A model generated the notes under the pieces. The model was not told the DNA's origin and made no database searches. It saw only the letters and a list, made by a program, of their open reading frames with translations. From NCBI GenBank assembly GCA_964588665.1, contig CAZPQQ010000037.1:1-30248 (forward strand): a stretch of 30,248 bases of DNA. Reading direction: 5' to 3'. This stretch comes from UBA2160 sp964588665. Lineage in GTDB: Bacteria; Chloroflexota; Dehalococcoidia; Lucifugimonadales; UBA1123. Of this stretch, positions 14,574 through 23,691 are shown piece by piece. Positions within the stretch are counted from its first letter, which is position 1. Each line of letters starts with the position of its first letter. The position numbers and the translations under genes were made by a program.

Positions 14574-15569
14574 ATGCGAATCGACATCCACAGCCACATC
14601 ATCCCGCAACGCTTCTGGGACGCCGTGTCGAACGGCGACGACTGGTTTGGCGCCACGCTTGACATCGACGGCGACCGGCGGTTCATAAACACCCGAGATC
14701 GTAAGGCTGGGCCGGTCGAGACCAACTGGGAGGTCTCGCTCGAACAACGAATCGCGCTTATGGACTCGATCGGCGTCGACATGCAAGTGTTGTCCACGCC
14801 GCCGTATTTCTTCAACTACCACCTGCCTTTGCAGCAATCACTTGGAGCGTCCAAAGAGCTCAACGACGAGATCGCCGACGCGATTCGGGCATACCCAGGA
14901 CGGTTCAGCGGACTCGCCACGGTGCCGCTCCAGGATGTCCCGACCGCTGTCGCGGAGCTCGAACGAACGATGGGTCATGGTCTCAAGGGCGCCGAGTTGT
15001 GCACCCACGTCAACGGCGTCAATTACGACGACCCGACACTGCTGCCGTTCTTCGAGGCGGCCCAGGACATGGGCGCCTTCATATTCTTCCATCCGCACGC
15101 GCCGACCGCCATCGAGCGCACGCGGTCGTACTACCTCGCCAACACGATCGGCAATCCGCTGGAGACCGCGATCGCCGTCGCCAGCCTGATTTTCGGCGGC
15201 GTGCTGGACCGGCTTCCCGATCTCAAGCTCTGCTTCGCCCACGGTGGCGGGTACGCGTGTTACGGCATCGGCCGCATGGACCGCGGCTTCCAGGTCAGGG
15301 ATGAAGCCAAGGTCAACAATATGAGTCAGGCGCCTAGCGACTATCTGCAACAGCTCTATTTCGACTGCCTGACCCACAGTTACACGGCGCTGGACTACCT
15401 GTTGGAGACGGTCTCTGCGGACAACGTTCTGTTGGGCAGCGACTTCCCGTTCGACATGGGCTTCGACTCGCCTGTCGCGTGGGTGCAGGGAGCTCCGAAC
15501 GTCTCCCAGGCCGATCGGGAAAAGATACTCGGCGAAAACGCGGCGAGGCTGTTGGACCTCACTGGCTGA
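14574..15569 (+). CDS. ACMSD-like amidohydrolase (amidohydrolase_2 family)
   Basis: This 331-residue TIM-barrel metal hydrolase belongs to the family of aminocarboxymuconate-semialdehyde decarboxylase (ACMSD), which includes decarboxylases and hydrolases of aromatic or keto acids. The metal-binding residues are visible: H6 and H8 (DIHSH), H173 (FFHPHAP), H223 (FAHGGG) and D290 (LLGSDFPFDMG). The substrate is not predictable from these. It follows leuD by about 140 bases on the same strand, across a repeat, and leads by 55 bases into the DapA-like gene. The two may act in one small catabolic route. The start ATG follows AAGGA. Confidence 0.88.
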   Translation: MRIDIHSHIIPQRFWDAVSNGDDWFGATLDIDGDRRFINTRDRKAGPVETNWEVSLEQRIALMDSIGVDMQVLSTPPYFFNYHLPLQQSLGASKELNDEIADAIRAYPGRFSGLATVPLQDVPTAVAELERTMGHGLKGAELCTHVNGVNYDDPTLLPFFEAAQDMGAFIFFHPHAPTAIERTRSYYLANTIGNPLETAIAVASLIFGGVLDRLPDLKLCFAHGGGYACYGIGRMDRGFQVRDEAKVNNMSQAPSDYLQQLYFDCLTHSYTALDYLLETVSADNVLLGSDFPFDMGFDSPVAWVQGAPNVSQADREKILGENAARLLDLTG

Positions 15570-15624
15570 GACTCGTGGGCCGCGTCAGATCCGCTACACG
15601 CACCCAGAGAATAGGAACCCCTGT

Positions 15625-16503
15625 ATGCCACTTCCCCAAGCCGACCCCATCGTCGTGGCGCCGACTCCGACGCCGTTCGACGCCAACGACCGCGTCGATC
15701 ACCATGCCCTTGCTCGAAACATCGAACGCTGGCTGGATACGCCGCTCTCTGGATTCGTTCTGGGGACCGCTAACGGAGAGGAACTCGCGCTGAGCAACAG
15801 CGAGAAGGTGGACATCGTCCGGACCGTATCCGATGCTCACGCCGGGGCGAAGTTCGTCGTCGCAGGGATTGACGTCCCTTCATCGTCGGAAACCGTGCGC
15901 CTGGCCGAGGCTTACGCCGATGCGGGGGCGGACTTGGTGCGCGTCCGCATCCCAAGGCAGATGGCGCCGGCCGAGATCGATTTGTACTTCGACGCGGTGA
16001 TCGCTGGGTCACCCGTACCCGTGGTCATCATCCACCAGACCTTCACAGGCGTTCCCGCGGCCTCCCCCGAACAGATCGGCGAGCTCTGCGCCCGCGAAAA
16101 CGTGTTCGGATACATCAAAGACCACGACATCCGATTCGAGGGCCGTGTGCGGCTCTACGTGCCCACAAACCGGCGGTTCTGGATATGCAACGGCGGTCTG
16201 TTGCTGCCTGGCACGCTTATGGGCGCCGACGGAGCCTGTATGTGGCTGGGGAACGTCGCCCCGGCCCTGTGCACGCAGATCGTAAGCCTGGGCTACACTG
16301 GCCGCTTCTCGGAGGCACGGGAGCTGCAACGCACGGCCACGCGGCTGGACGCGGTCATCGGCGCCCACGGCACGGCAGGCGTCAAGGCGGCGCTTGGACT
16401 GCTCGGATTCGAGGGGATGACTCCAAGACGACCTCGGCGAAGTCTGGACGAGTCGGAGGTGGAGCCGATTCGAGGGGCGCTGGAGGCGGCGGGCCTGCTA
16501 TGA
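15625..16503 (+). CDS. DapA-superfamily aldolase/lyase, atypical active site
   Basis: This 292-residue protein is a class I aldolase of the dihydrodipicolinate synthase / N-acetylneuraminate lyase superfamily. The Schiff-base lysine is K165 in FGYIKDHD, and the substrate-carboxylate loop appears as GTANGE (47-52). In true DapA a catalytic Tyr sits in the strand just before YN.P. Here that strand reads VVIIHQTF, with H137 where the Tyr belongs. Lysine biosynthesis is therefore unlikely, and a keto-acid aldolase or decarboxylating hydrolase is more plausible. The gene lies close behind the ACMSD-like hydrolase and converges on accDA, with only 23 bases between the stop codons. Confidence 0.88.
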   Translation: MPLPQADPIVVAPTPTPFDANDRVDHHALARNIERWLDTPLSGFVLGTANGEELALSNSEKVDIVRTVSDAHAGAKFVVAGIDVPSSSETVRLAEAYADAGADLVRVRIPRQMAPAEIDLYFDAVIAGSPVPVVIIHQTFTGVPAASPEQIGELCARENVFGYIKDHDIRFEGRVRLYVPTNRRFWICNGGLLLPGTLMGADGACMWLGNVAPALCTQIVSLGYTGRFSEARELQRTATRLDAVIGAHGTAGVKAALGLLGFEGMTPRRPRRSLDESEVEPIRGALEAAGLL

Positions 16504-16526
16504 CTCAGGCCGCAAGGCGTGCGTCG

Positions 16527-18371
16527 TTATTCGCGTTCGCCCTCGCCGTTTTGTGCTGGGGTGGCGACCTGGTCGGTGCTCGGAGCTGCTTCGGTCCGGC
16601 CGCGGCGGGTCACGCGTCGGACCCCTGACGCCACCAGGCTCCTGAGCCCCGTGACCTCTCGGTTGATCGCGGCGCCGAAATGGGAGCTGTACTCGCCAAT
16701 GTTCCGGTATTTCCCATATCGTGCTTTGAGAAGCTTTTTGCTGGACTGTGACTGAAGGCTGACCAACTCGCTGAGCAATGCCCGCCGCAGTTGTCGGGCT
16801 GCCTCATCGGGATCGGTGTGGGCGCCTCCGGGCGGCTCCGACACGATGATGTCAATGATCTCCAGCTCCCGGCAGTCGCCGGACGTTAGTTTGAGCGACT
16901 CGGCGGCTTCGTCGACCCTGTCGGCGTCCTGGTAGATCAGTTGCGCGGCATCTTCGGGCGAGATCGCCCAGTAGATTGCGTGTTCCATCATCATGGTGCG
17001 ATCGGCCACACCCATGGCCAGCGCTCCGCCGCTTCCGCCTTCGCCGAGGACAACTGATATCGTCGGCACGTCGAGAGCGGACATCATGGCCATCGTCGTC
17101 GCGATGGCGTTGCCCAGGCCGTGCTGTTCCGCCTCTTCGCTCAGGTCCGGGCCCGGAGTGTCGATCATGGATATCAACGGCAGACCGAACTTGGAGGCTA
17201 GCTTCATGCCTCGCTGTGCTTTGCGAAACCCCTCGGGACGGGTGCGCCCGCCGCGAGTGGCTGGGTCTCCCTGTCGTCCTCTTTCCTGCGCCAGCAGAAC
17301 GACGGTCTGGCCGGCCAGTTGACCCAATCCACAGAGGACCGACCGGTCGTCGCCGTACTCACGATCGCCGTGGAGTTCCACGAAGCTGGTGAATATTCGC
17401 GAGATGTAGTCGGCCGCGGTCGGACGGGATTCGTGCCGAGCCAACTGGACCGAGTTCCACGCCTCGCGTTGGGTCGCCGAAGCGCTGACTTGTTGAGCGC
17501 CGTCGGCGCGGGTCAGTTTGTAGCGAGGGCCAAAAAGATCGAGCAGCACGCCCAACACCGTGCGGAGCTCCGTCCTGTCCGTAACTGCATCCACTAGGCC
17601 GTGCTGGAGTCGGGCTTCCGCCATGTGGGATTCGGCCGACAACGGCGTTTCGGTGGCCTGTTGTATGACACGGAACGACGAGAAGCCGACGATCGAGCCC
17701 GGCTCCGCCAGGATGACGTCCGCCAGGTTCGCGAAGCTCCCGTAGGCCTGGCCCGTGGCCGGATTCGCCAGCACCGCGACGTAAGGAAGTCCAGCTTTGT
17801 TCATGCGGTTCGCGGCGATGGACGTCTTGGCCATCTGCATCAGCGAGAGCACGCCTTCCTGGATGCGCGCGCCTCCGCTAGTCACTATCGCGATGGCCGG
17901 CAACTTGCGTTTCACCGCGCGTTCGAGCGCCAAGGCGACTTTCTCGCCGACCACGCAACCCATGGTGCCGCCCATGAATCCGAAATCTAGGACGATCAGC
18001 ATCGTCTGGCTTCCGCCGATGGTGCACGTTCCGGTGACCACGGCTTCGGTGAGGCCGGTTCTGCGTTGGTCGGAAAACAGCCGCCGGGTGTAAGAATCAC
18101 GCGAGGCGAACGACAGGGGGTCGAGCGAAATTATGGACCGGTTAAACTCGTGGAAGCTGTCGGGATCGACGAGCGAGTCGATGCGTTCCCGAGCGGTCAT
18201 GCTGTAGTGGAACCGGCACTGAGGGCAGACTCGATACCGCGCGTAGGTGACCGATCCTGTGAGGTCTTTCCCGTCGACCAGGCAGGTCTCTCTGACCGAT
18301 GACTCGTCAGGAGTCTGTCGCTGTCCTCTTCGAGCGGCAGAGCCCCAGAAACCTGTGAGATTACGGACCAA
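16527..18371 (-). CDS. accDA: fused acetyl-CoA carboxylase carboxyltransferase (AccD-AccA)
   Basis: This protein transfers the carboxyl group from biotin to acetyl-CoA in the first step of fatty-acid synthesis. The beta (AccD) part covers about 25-285 and the alpha (AccA) part about 305-570, so both subunits are in one 614-residue chain. AccD motifs include SGGARIQEG (165-173) and SFANL. AccA motifs include DTPGPD, GEGGSGGA (443-450) and PPGGAHTDP. The AccD zinc ribbon normally has four Cys; here the ligands would be C30, C49 and C52, with D33 where the second Cys belongs. The start is TTG with AGGAG eight bases ahead. It begins 33 bases after the ftsK stop, so the two are probably co-transcribed. 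The last 40 residues are a charged, unconserved tail. Confidence 0.93.
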   Translation of the reverse strand: MVRNLTGFWGSAARRGQRQTPDESSVRETCLVDGKDLTGSVTYARYRVCPQCRFHYSMTARERIDSLVDPDSFHEFNRSIISLDPLSFASRDSYTRRLFSDQRRTGLTEAVVTGTCTIGGSQTMLIVLDFGFMGGTMGCVVGEKVALALERAVKRKLPAIAIVTSGGARIQEGVLSLMQMAKTSIAANRMNKAGLPYVAVLANPATGQAYGSFANLADVILAEPGSIVGFSSFRVIQQATETPLSAESHMAEARLQHGLVDAVTDRTELRTVLGVLLDLFGPRYKLTRADGAQQVSASATQREAWNSVQLARHESRPTAADYISRIFTSFVELHGDREYGDDRSVLCGLGQLAGQTVVLLAQERGRQGDPATRGGRTRPEGFRKAQRGMKLASKFGLPLISMIDTPGPDLSEEAEQHGLGNAIATTMAMMSALDVPTISVVLGEGGSGGALAMGVADRTMMMEHAIYWAISPEDAAQLIYQDADRVDEAAESLKLTSGDCRELEIIDIIVSEPPGGAHTDPDEAARQLRRALLSELVSLQSQSSKKLLKARYGKYRNIGEYSSHFGAAINREVTGLRSLVASGVRRVTRRGRTEAAPSTDQVATPAQNGEGERE

Positions 18372-18404
18372 CCGTCCAGCTCCTGTCGATGAGGGCTTTG
18401 AATT

Positions 18405-20975
18405 TTAGCCAGACGTTATTATAACATCCCTGGATTTCGAGCCGTCTCCGGGCCCCACGATGCCTTCGTCCTCGAGCTGATCCATCAGTCTTGCGGCTCT
18501 CGGGTACCCGATTCGCAGACGCCGCTGCAGCAGGGAAGTGGAGAGCTTGCGGTGATTGTAGGCCAGCTCGATGGCCTTGCCGAGCATCTCGTCGCGTTCG
18601 TCGCCCGGACCGCCGATCGTGTCGCTTTGGTCGTCCTCCGCGTGAGCATTGAGGTCGATTCTCTGAAGCGCGGGCCATGGCGTGGACTGCCAGTGTCCTA
18701 CCAAAGCTTCGATCTCGGTGTCGGAGATGAACACGTTCTGAGCGCGGGAGGGTTGCCCTGCGTCGATGGGCAGGTACAACATGTCACCCTTGCCGAGAAG
18801 CTTGTCGGCTCCAGCGACGTCGAGGATGGTTCGAGAGTCGACCTGGGACGTCACACCGAAGCTGATTCGACTCGGGAAGTTGGCCTTGATGAGGCCTGTA
18901 ACGACATCAACGGAAGGCCGTTGCGTCGCGATGATCAGGTGTATGCCCGTGGCCCTGCCCAACTGAGCCAACCGGCAAAGCGACGCCTCCACGTCGAACG
19001 CGGCAGACATCATGAGGTCCGCGAGTTCGTCGATCGCCACCACCAAGAAGGGCATCTTGTCGGGCATGCGCTTGTTGTACGTCTCGATGTTGCGGGCGCC
19101 GACCTCTTCCATTCGGCGATATCGATCGAGCATCTCGCGAATCATGCCTTTGAGATAACCGACCACCTGATCGGTCTCGACGATTACCGGGGCCATCAGA
19201 TGTGGGATGCCGTTGTAAGGCGTCAACTCCACGCGCTTGGGGTCGATCAGCAACATGCGTAGATCTGCTGGCGATTTCTCCATGGCCAGGCATGACACGA
19301 TCGCATTGATGCATACGCTCTTGCCGCTGCCGGTGGCGCCGGCGATCAGCAGGTGGGGCATCTTCGCCAGATCGAGAACGACGGTCTCGCCTCCGCTGCC
19401 TTTGCCGAGTGCGATAGGCAGGTGGGCCTTGGACTTCAGCTTCTTGAACTCCGGGCTCTCCATCACGCCGCGCAGGGTCACCAAGCTGGGCGAAGGATTG
19501 GGCACCTCGATTCCAACCAGGGACTTTCCCATGGCCGGTGTTTCGAGCCGGATGCTTTGGGTCTTGAGTGCGAGGGCTAGGTCCTTCTCCCTGGCAAGGA
19601 TCGTGTCGACTTTGACGCGCGTCTTGGTCTCGACTCGCTTGACGATCTGCTTGCCGGACTCGTCGAGCACGGGTCGCCCGTTCTCGTCGGTCTGTCTGGA
19701 CTGACGCTGTTTGCGGACCCACCCCGGCACCAAGCCGTACATGGTGACGGTCGGACCGGGCCGAACGTTGCCGATCTCGACCTCCACGCCGTAATCCCCA
19801 AGGGCCCTCACTATGGTCTCGGTAGTTTCGCGGAGCTCCTCTTCGGTGATCGTGCCTTCCGGAGCGTCATGAAGTATCTCCATGGACGGCATCTCCCACA
19901 GGCGGACGCCAGGGCCTGCGCCGTTGGCAGGAGGATCGTACTCAACCGTCTTGGAAGTCACCGCCAACGGTCCTCCGGACGGTTTGGCGGATTCGTCATC
20001 GTTCGCGGACCAATATCGATTGGCTTTTCGCGCAGGATGCAGCGCGGGAGGCGAGTTGTCGGGGCTGGCGATCGCCGGGGCGATCGGGAACAGGTCGTCG
20101 CCGTTCTCTTCCTCGTCTATCAACTCGTCAACGACGGCTGCCTCGGCGATGGCCGTCTCGGTCATCGTTGCTTCGGCTGCGACAGGCTCCGGTTCGTCGG
20201 GTTCTGGGGCGGTCTCGTCGCTCTTGCCGAAAAAGTCGCTGAACTCAGGCAATTTGAACTTGCCCGACGCCTGCGCCGGATCCTCGGCGGCTTCCGGCTG
20301 TTCGTAGCTGGTTCGCGCGTATGGCGTGAGCAGTTCAGGCGGCACTTCGATCTCGGCGTTCGGGTCGACGATCTGTGCGCTCGTTGCACGCCGGCGTTCG
20401 ATCAAGCCGCGTACGCCCATGAACCCGATGAGGTAGACGAACACCGCGCCCTGGCTGATCAGAAGTCCGACATCGATTGCCAGGGCAGGGGAGGCGGCAG
20501 CCACAGACACCAAGAATATGCCGAACAAACGCAATGCGCCGACCCAGGTTGGGGCGCCGATTATCGCGTCGCCAACACCACCGCCCAGCGTGTTCTGTCC
20601 GTAGACGGAAAACCAGCCGAATGGGCCATCGTACGGCTGGAAGAAGGAGAGGACACCGACGAGTATCGCCACGCCGCTGATCGAACTCAGCCACAGTCCT
20701 GGCTTCCGGAACCACGATCGCTGTCTGATGGCGGCGAACGCGAGTGTCGTGACCCACAGGACAACCGGCACGATGCCGAGGCCTACAGTCGAGAGCACGT
20801 CGTCGCGGCCTGCGGTCAAACTTTCCGAGAGCGTTCCGCGGGAGAAGTACACAATCGCGGCGACCCCGCCAACAATGATCACGGCCGCCGCGGCTAGGGT
20901 CACCCACGATGACCAAAACCGCGTAGCCGCGTCCGTTGAAGTCTGAATCTTACGCCCTCGCCGGATTTTATTCAT
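18405..20975 (-). CDS. ftsK: DNA translocase FtsK/SpoIIIE
   Basis: FtsK pumps chromosomal DNA through the closing septum and helps resolve chromosome dimers. The 856-residue protein has about five membrane helices (near 24-44, 62-83, 94-112, 147-165, 168-190). An acidic/proline-rich linker of about 190 residues follows. The motor carries Walker A GATGSGKS (546-553) and Walker B ending D649-E650 in VVAIDELADL. The C-terminal winged-helix gamma domain (about 795-856), with LSTSLLQRRLRIGYPRAA, reads orienting DNA sites. All parts are intact. The ATG follows GAGGA. The fused carboxyltransferase gene follows closely on the same strand. Confidence 0.95.
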   Translation of the reverse strand: MNKIRRGRKIQTSTDAATRFWSSWVTLAAAAVIIVGGVAAIVYFSRGTLSESLTAGRDDVLSTVGLGIVPVVLWVTTLAFAAIRQRSWFRKPGLWLSSISGVAILVGVLSFFQPYDGPFGWFSVYGQNTLGGGVGDAIIGAPTWVGALRLFGIFLVSVAAASPALAIDVGLLISQGAVFVYLIGFMGVRGLIERRRATSAQIVDPNAEIEVPPELLTPYARTSYEQPEAAEDPAQASGKFKLPEFSDFFGKSDETAPEPDEPEPVAAEATMTETAIAEAAVVDELIDEEENGDDLFPIAPAIASPDNSPPALHPARKANRYWSANDDESAKPSGGPLAVTSKTVEYDPPANGAGPGVRLWEMPSMEILHDAPEGTITEEELRETTETIVRALGDYGVEVEIGNVRPGPTVTMYGLVPGWVRKQRQSRQTDENGRPVLDESGKQIVKRVETKTRVKVDTILAREKDLALALKTQSIRLETPAMGKSLVGIEVPNPSPSLVTLRGVMESPEFKKLKSKAHLPIALGKGSGGETVVLDLAKMPHLLIAGATGSGKSVCINAIVSCLAMEKSPADLRMLLIDPKRVELTPYNGIPHLMAPVIVETDQVVGYLKGMIREMLDRYRRMEEVGARNIETYNKRMPDKMPFLVVAIDELADLMMSAAFDVEASLCRLAQLGRATGIHLIIATQRPSVDVVTGLIKANFPSRISFGVTSQVDSRTILDVAGADKLLGKGDMLYLPIDAGQPSRAQNVFISDTEIEALVGHWQSTPWPALQRIDLNAHAEDDQSDTIGGPGDERDEMLGKAIELAYNHRKLSTSLLQRRLRIGYPRAARLMDQLEDEGIVGPGDGSKSRDVIITSG

Positions 20976-21135
20976 TATTCATGTCCTCGGGTGGAATTGA
21001 AGCCAGAAGCAATGCCAGACCCTTCATCGGGACGGGGAAAATGAAAATACCCGTGCAGAGACCGGACGTGTGCCGTGTTGCTGCCCCCCGCCAGTGAATG
21101 TCAGATGACCCACCGACCCGGGTTCAGATAGGCAG
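20976..21135. other. 160-base gap between rnj and ftsK
   Basis: The gap follows RNase J and leads into ftsK, both on the minus strand. It contains an interrupted inverted match (GAAGCCAGAAGC with GACCCTTC) and ACGGG/CCCCGT arms around an A/T-rich loop, but no T-tract terminator and no recognisable RNA. It may hold the ftsK promoter and leader. Confidence 0.35.
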
Positions 21136-22794
21136 TTAGACTTTTTCTACCGTTGCCAGAACCGTGGGGCGCCTGCGGGTCTCTTTGTAGAGAAAGTCGG
21201 AAACCGACTTGCGGATCGCAGCTTTCACCTGTTCCAAGTTTAGAACAGAACGCCCCATCTCTTCTAGGTGGTTAGCAGTTATTTTAGAAGTATTTTCAAA
21301 CAGGTCTTGGGATTCGTTCAATTCCACGAAACCAACGGAACCGATGTTTGGCGCGCCGACCAAGAGGCCTGTTCGGGAGTCGAGGGTGACGCTGACGGTG
21401 ACGACGCCTTCGCGGGCCAGCCGTCGTCGCTCTCCCAAAACCGCGCTGTTGCTGCCCCAGCGGTGTTGGCCGTCCACGAATACATGACCGGCGGGCACGC
21501 TGCCGACCACCTCGGCCCGTTCGGCCGTGAGTTCGAGTACGTCGCCGTCCTCCAATACAAATGAATTGGATTCAGGAACACCTATCGAGCTGGCCAGCAT
21601 GGCGTGACGAACGAGATGCCGGTGCTCGCCGTGTATCGGCACGAAGAAACGAGGACGAACCAGGCTGAGCATCATCTTGAGCTCCTCCTGGCTGGCGTGG
21701 CCGTGGACGTGGACCATGGCTATCCGACTGTACAGAACGTGGGCACCCTGTCGGAACAGGTTGTCGATGGTCTTGGCGACGACCGTCTCGTTGCCCGGTA
21801 TGGGCGATGCGGAGATTATCACCGTGTCGCCGGCAACGATCTCGATGTCTTGGTGCTCTCCGTTCGCTATCCGGACGAGCGCTGAAGTCGGCTCGCCCTG
21901 ACTCCCCGTGGCCACGATGACCACTTCTTCAAGCGGGAGTTGGCGCGCCTGGGCCATGGTGATGATCGCCCCGGGCGGGGCGACCAGGTAACCCATGTTG
22001 GTCGCCATCTTGACGTTGTTCTGCATGCTGCGACCGATGACGGTCACTTTCCGGTTGTATCTGACGGCTGCGTTGATCACTTGCTGGATTCGGGAGATGA
22101 GCGATGCGAACGTCGCGATCATCACCCTGCCTTTGGCGTCGCCTATCGCGCGGTCAAGCGCCTCGCCCACCACCTGTTCGGAGGCCGTGTAGCCTGGAAC
22201 TTCGGCATACGTTGAGTCGGAACAGAGGAGCAAGACGCCGCCGTCGGCTATCTGGGAGAGGGCCGCGAAGTCCGTTGACTGCCCATCTGCGGGCGTATGG
22301 TCGATCTTGAAGTCGCCCGTGTGGATGACCAAGCCGACCGGCGTGGTGATCGCGATCCCCATTGCGTCTGGGATGGAGTGACAAACCCTGAAGAACTCGA
22401 CGCCAAAGCACCCGACGGTAAACGGTTCGAGGGGCTCGACGACCTGGAGGTCCGCGTTTTTCAGCAGACCGCGTTCACGGAGCTTGACGGAGATCAAGCC
22501 GTGGGTGAGGCGGGACGTGTAGACGGGGACATCGAGTTCGGGGAGAACGTAGGGCAGGGCGCCGATATGGTCCTCGTGCCCGTGCGTGATGAGGATCGCG
22601 CGAACGCGGTCCTCGTTCTCTCGCAGGTAGGTGATGTCCGGGATCCCGAAATCGATGCCGGGCATGTCTTCTTCCGGGAAGAGGACTCCTGCGTCGATCA
22701 CGATGATGTCGTCGCCGTACTCGAGAGCCATCATATTCTGGCCGATTTCGCCGAGGCCGCCGAGGGGGATTACTCGCAGTGGGTTGTCAGGCAT
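21136..22794 (-). CDS. rnj: ribonuclease J
   Basis: RNase J is a zinc-dependent beta-lactamase-fold/beta-CASP nuclease with endo- and 5'-3' exonuclease activity on mRNA and rRNA precursors. The 552-residue protein has the metal motif HGHEDH (71-76), with further ligands H139 (VCHSIPD) and D161 (HTGDFK). The beta-CASP region includes VIATGSQGEP, HGHAS (364-368) and PIHGEHRHL (386-394). The C-terminal oligomerisation domain is present. The start ATG lies ten bases after the uracil-DNA glycosylase stop, with only a weak ribosome site. Translation may therefore depend on coupling to the upstream gene. Confidence 0.95.
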   Translation of the reverse strand: MPDNPLRVIPLGGLGEIGQNMMALEYGDDIIVIDAGVLFPEEDMPGIDFGIPDITYLRENEDRVRAILITHGHEDHIGALPYVLPELDVPVYTSRLTHGLISVKLRERGLLKNADLQVVEPLEPFTVGCFGVEFFRVCHSIPDAMGIAITTPVGLVIHTGDFKIDHTPADGQSTDFAALSQIADGGVLLLCSDSTYAEVPGYTASEQVVGEALDRAIGDAKGRVMIATFASLISRIQQVINAAVRYNRKVTVIGRSMQNNVKMATNMGYLVAPPGAIITMAQARQLPLEEVVIVATGSQGEPTSALVRIANGEHQDIEIVAGDTVIISASPIPGNETVVAKTIDNLFRQGAHVLYSRIAMVHVHGHASQEELKMMLSLVRPRFFVPIHGEHRHLVRHAMLASSIGVPESNSFVLEDGDVLELTAERAEVVGSVPAGHVFVDGQHRWGSNSAVLGERRRLAREGVVTVSVTLDSRTGLLVGAPNIGSVGFVELNESQDLFENTSKITANHLEEMGRSVLNLEQVKAAIRKSVSDFLYKETRRRPTVLATVEKV

Positions 22795-22804
22795 GTTTAG
22801 ACCG

Positions 22805-23422
22805 TCACTCGAACATCGAGAGTTGCTGCGCGGGTTTCGCGGGTTCCGGCTCCTGTGCCTTTTGCGCTGCTTGTTTGACGCGCCCGATCAGGCCAGGCAG
22901 GCTCTCGAAGTCTTTCTTGATTGCAGGTTTGAGTCCTGGGTTGTGCAGCGCGGCCGCCGGATGGTACATCGGCAAAACGACGATGTCTCTCCATCGTCTG
23001 GGCCGCCCTCGCGCCCGGCTGATGCTCTCGCCGGGGAAGAACTTGGAAAACGAGAACCGACCGAGGGCGACAATCACACTTGGCGCGACTATCTCGATCT
23101 GGCGGTCCAGGTACGGGGTGCATGAGTCCAACTCTGAAGGCAGTGGGTCTCGATTGCGAGGCGGCCTGCACTTGAGCATGTTGGCGATGTAGACGTCCGG
23201 CCTTTTCAGCCCAATCGCGGCGAGCATCTCGTCGAGCAAATGACCAGCCGGGCCAACGAACGGGCGTCCGCTGCGGTCTTCCTGTTGACCGGGACCTTCT
23301 CCGATGAACATGATCTCAGCGGTCAGCGAGCCTTCGCCTGGGACGGCGTTCTGCCGGTCACGAGACAGCTCACACTGCTCACAGCCGTTGATCTCCCGAA
23401 CGAGCACGTCGTATTCGGACAT
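22805..23422 (-). CDS. family 4 uracil-DNA glycosylase (Fe-S)
   Basis: The enzyme removes uracil from DNA, repairing deaminated cytosine. The 205-residue protein has the family 4 motif GEGPGQQED (42-50) and the second active-site motif HPAAALHN (from H154). Four cysteines at 14, 17, 85 and 101 fit the [4Fe-4S] ligands of this family. I chose the ATG with AGGGGG six bases ahead. An in-frame TTG 18 bases upstream lacks a ribosome site. It is followed after ten bases by RNase J on the same strand. Confidence 0.92.
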   Translation of the reverse strand: MSEYDVLVREINGCEQCELSRDRQNAVPGEGSLTAEIMFIGEGPGQQEDRSGRPFVGPAGHLLDEMLAAIGLKRPDVYIANMLKCRPPRNRDPLPSELDSCTPYLDRQIEIVAPSVIVALGRFSFSKFFPGESISRARGRPRRWRDIVVLPMYHPAAALHNPGLKPAIKKDFESLPGLIGRVKQAAQKAQEPEPAKPAQQLSMFE

Positions 23423-23691
23423 GATCAGCCCCCTGCGCAACGATGGCCCCCGTGAATCGTCCGGGCAGTTTGTTCCTCGCCAATGCCCGGCGCCGAGCGG
23501 TGTTCGGTGCGCACCCTAATGTTGCCTAGATGCTAATGGATTGTGCGGCGGGATGTAAAGCCTGACGCCCAGGATATTGGGGGAGTTGTGAGGCGCGTCT
23601 CGGGCTACCTGATCGCCGTTGGGGCCACCGCGGAGCCGCGAGCTGGCCGCATGCGCAACGGGACTGCTGAGTGAAGCAGCGGCTCAGGCGT
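23423..23691. other. intergenic region upstream of the uracil-DNA glycosylase
   Basis: This is GC-rich sequence of 269 bases between the stop of the membrane protein and the start of the glycosylase, both on the minus strand. I see no gene, no recognised RNA and no repeat shared with the rest of the window. Confidence 0.4.
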
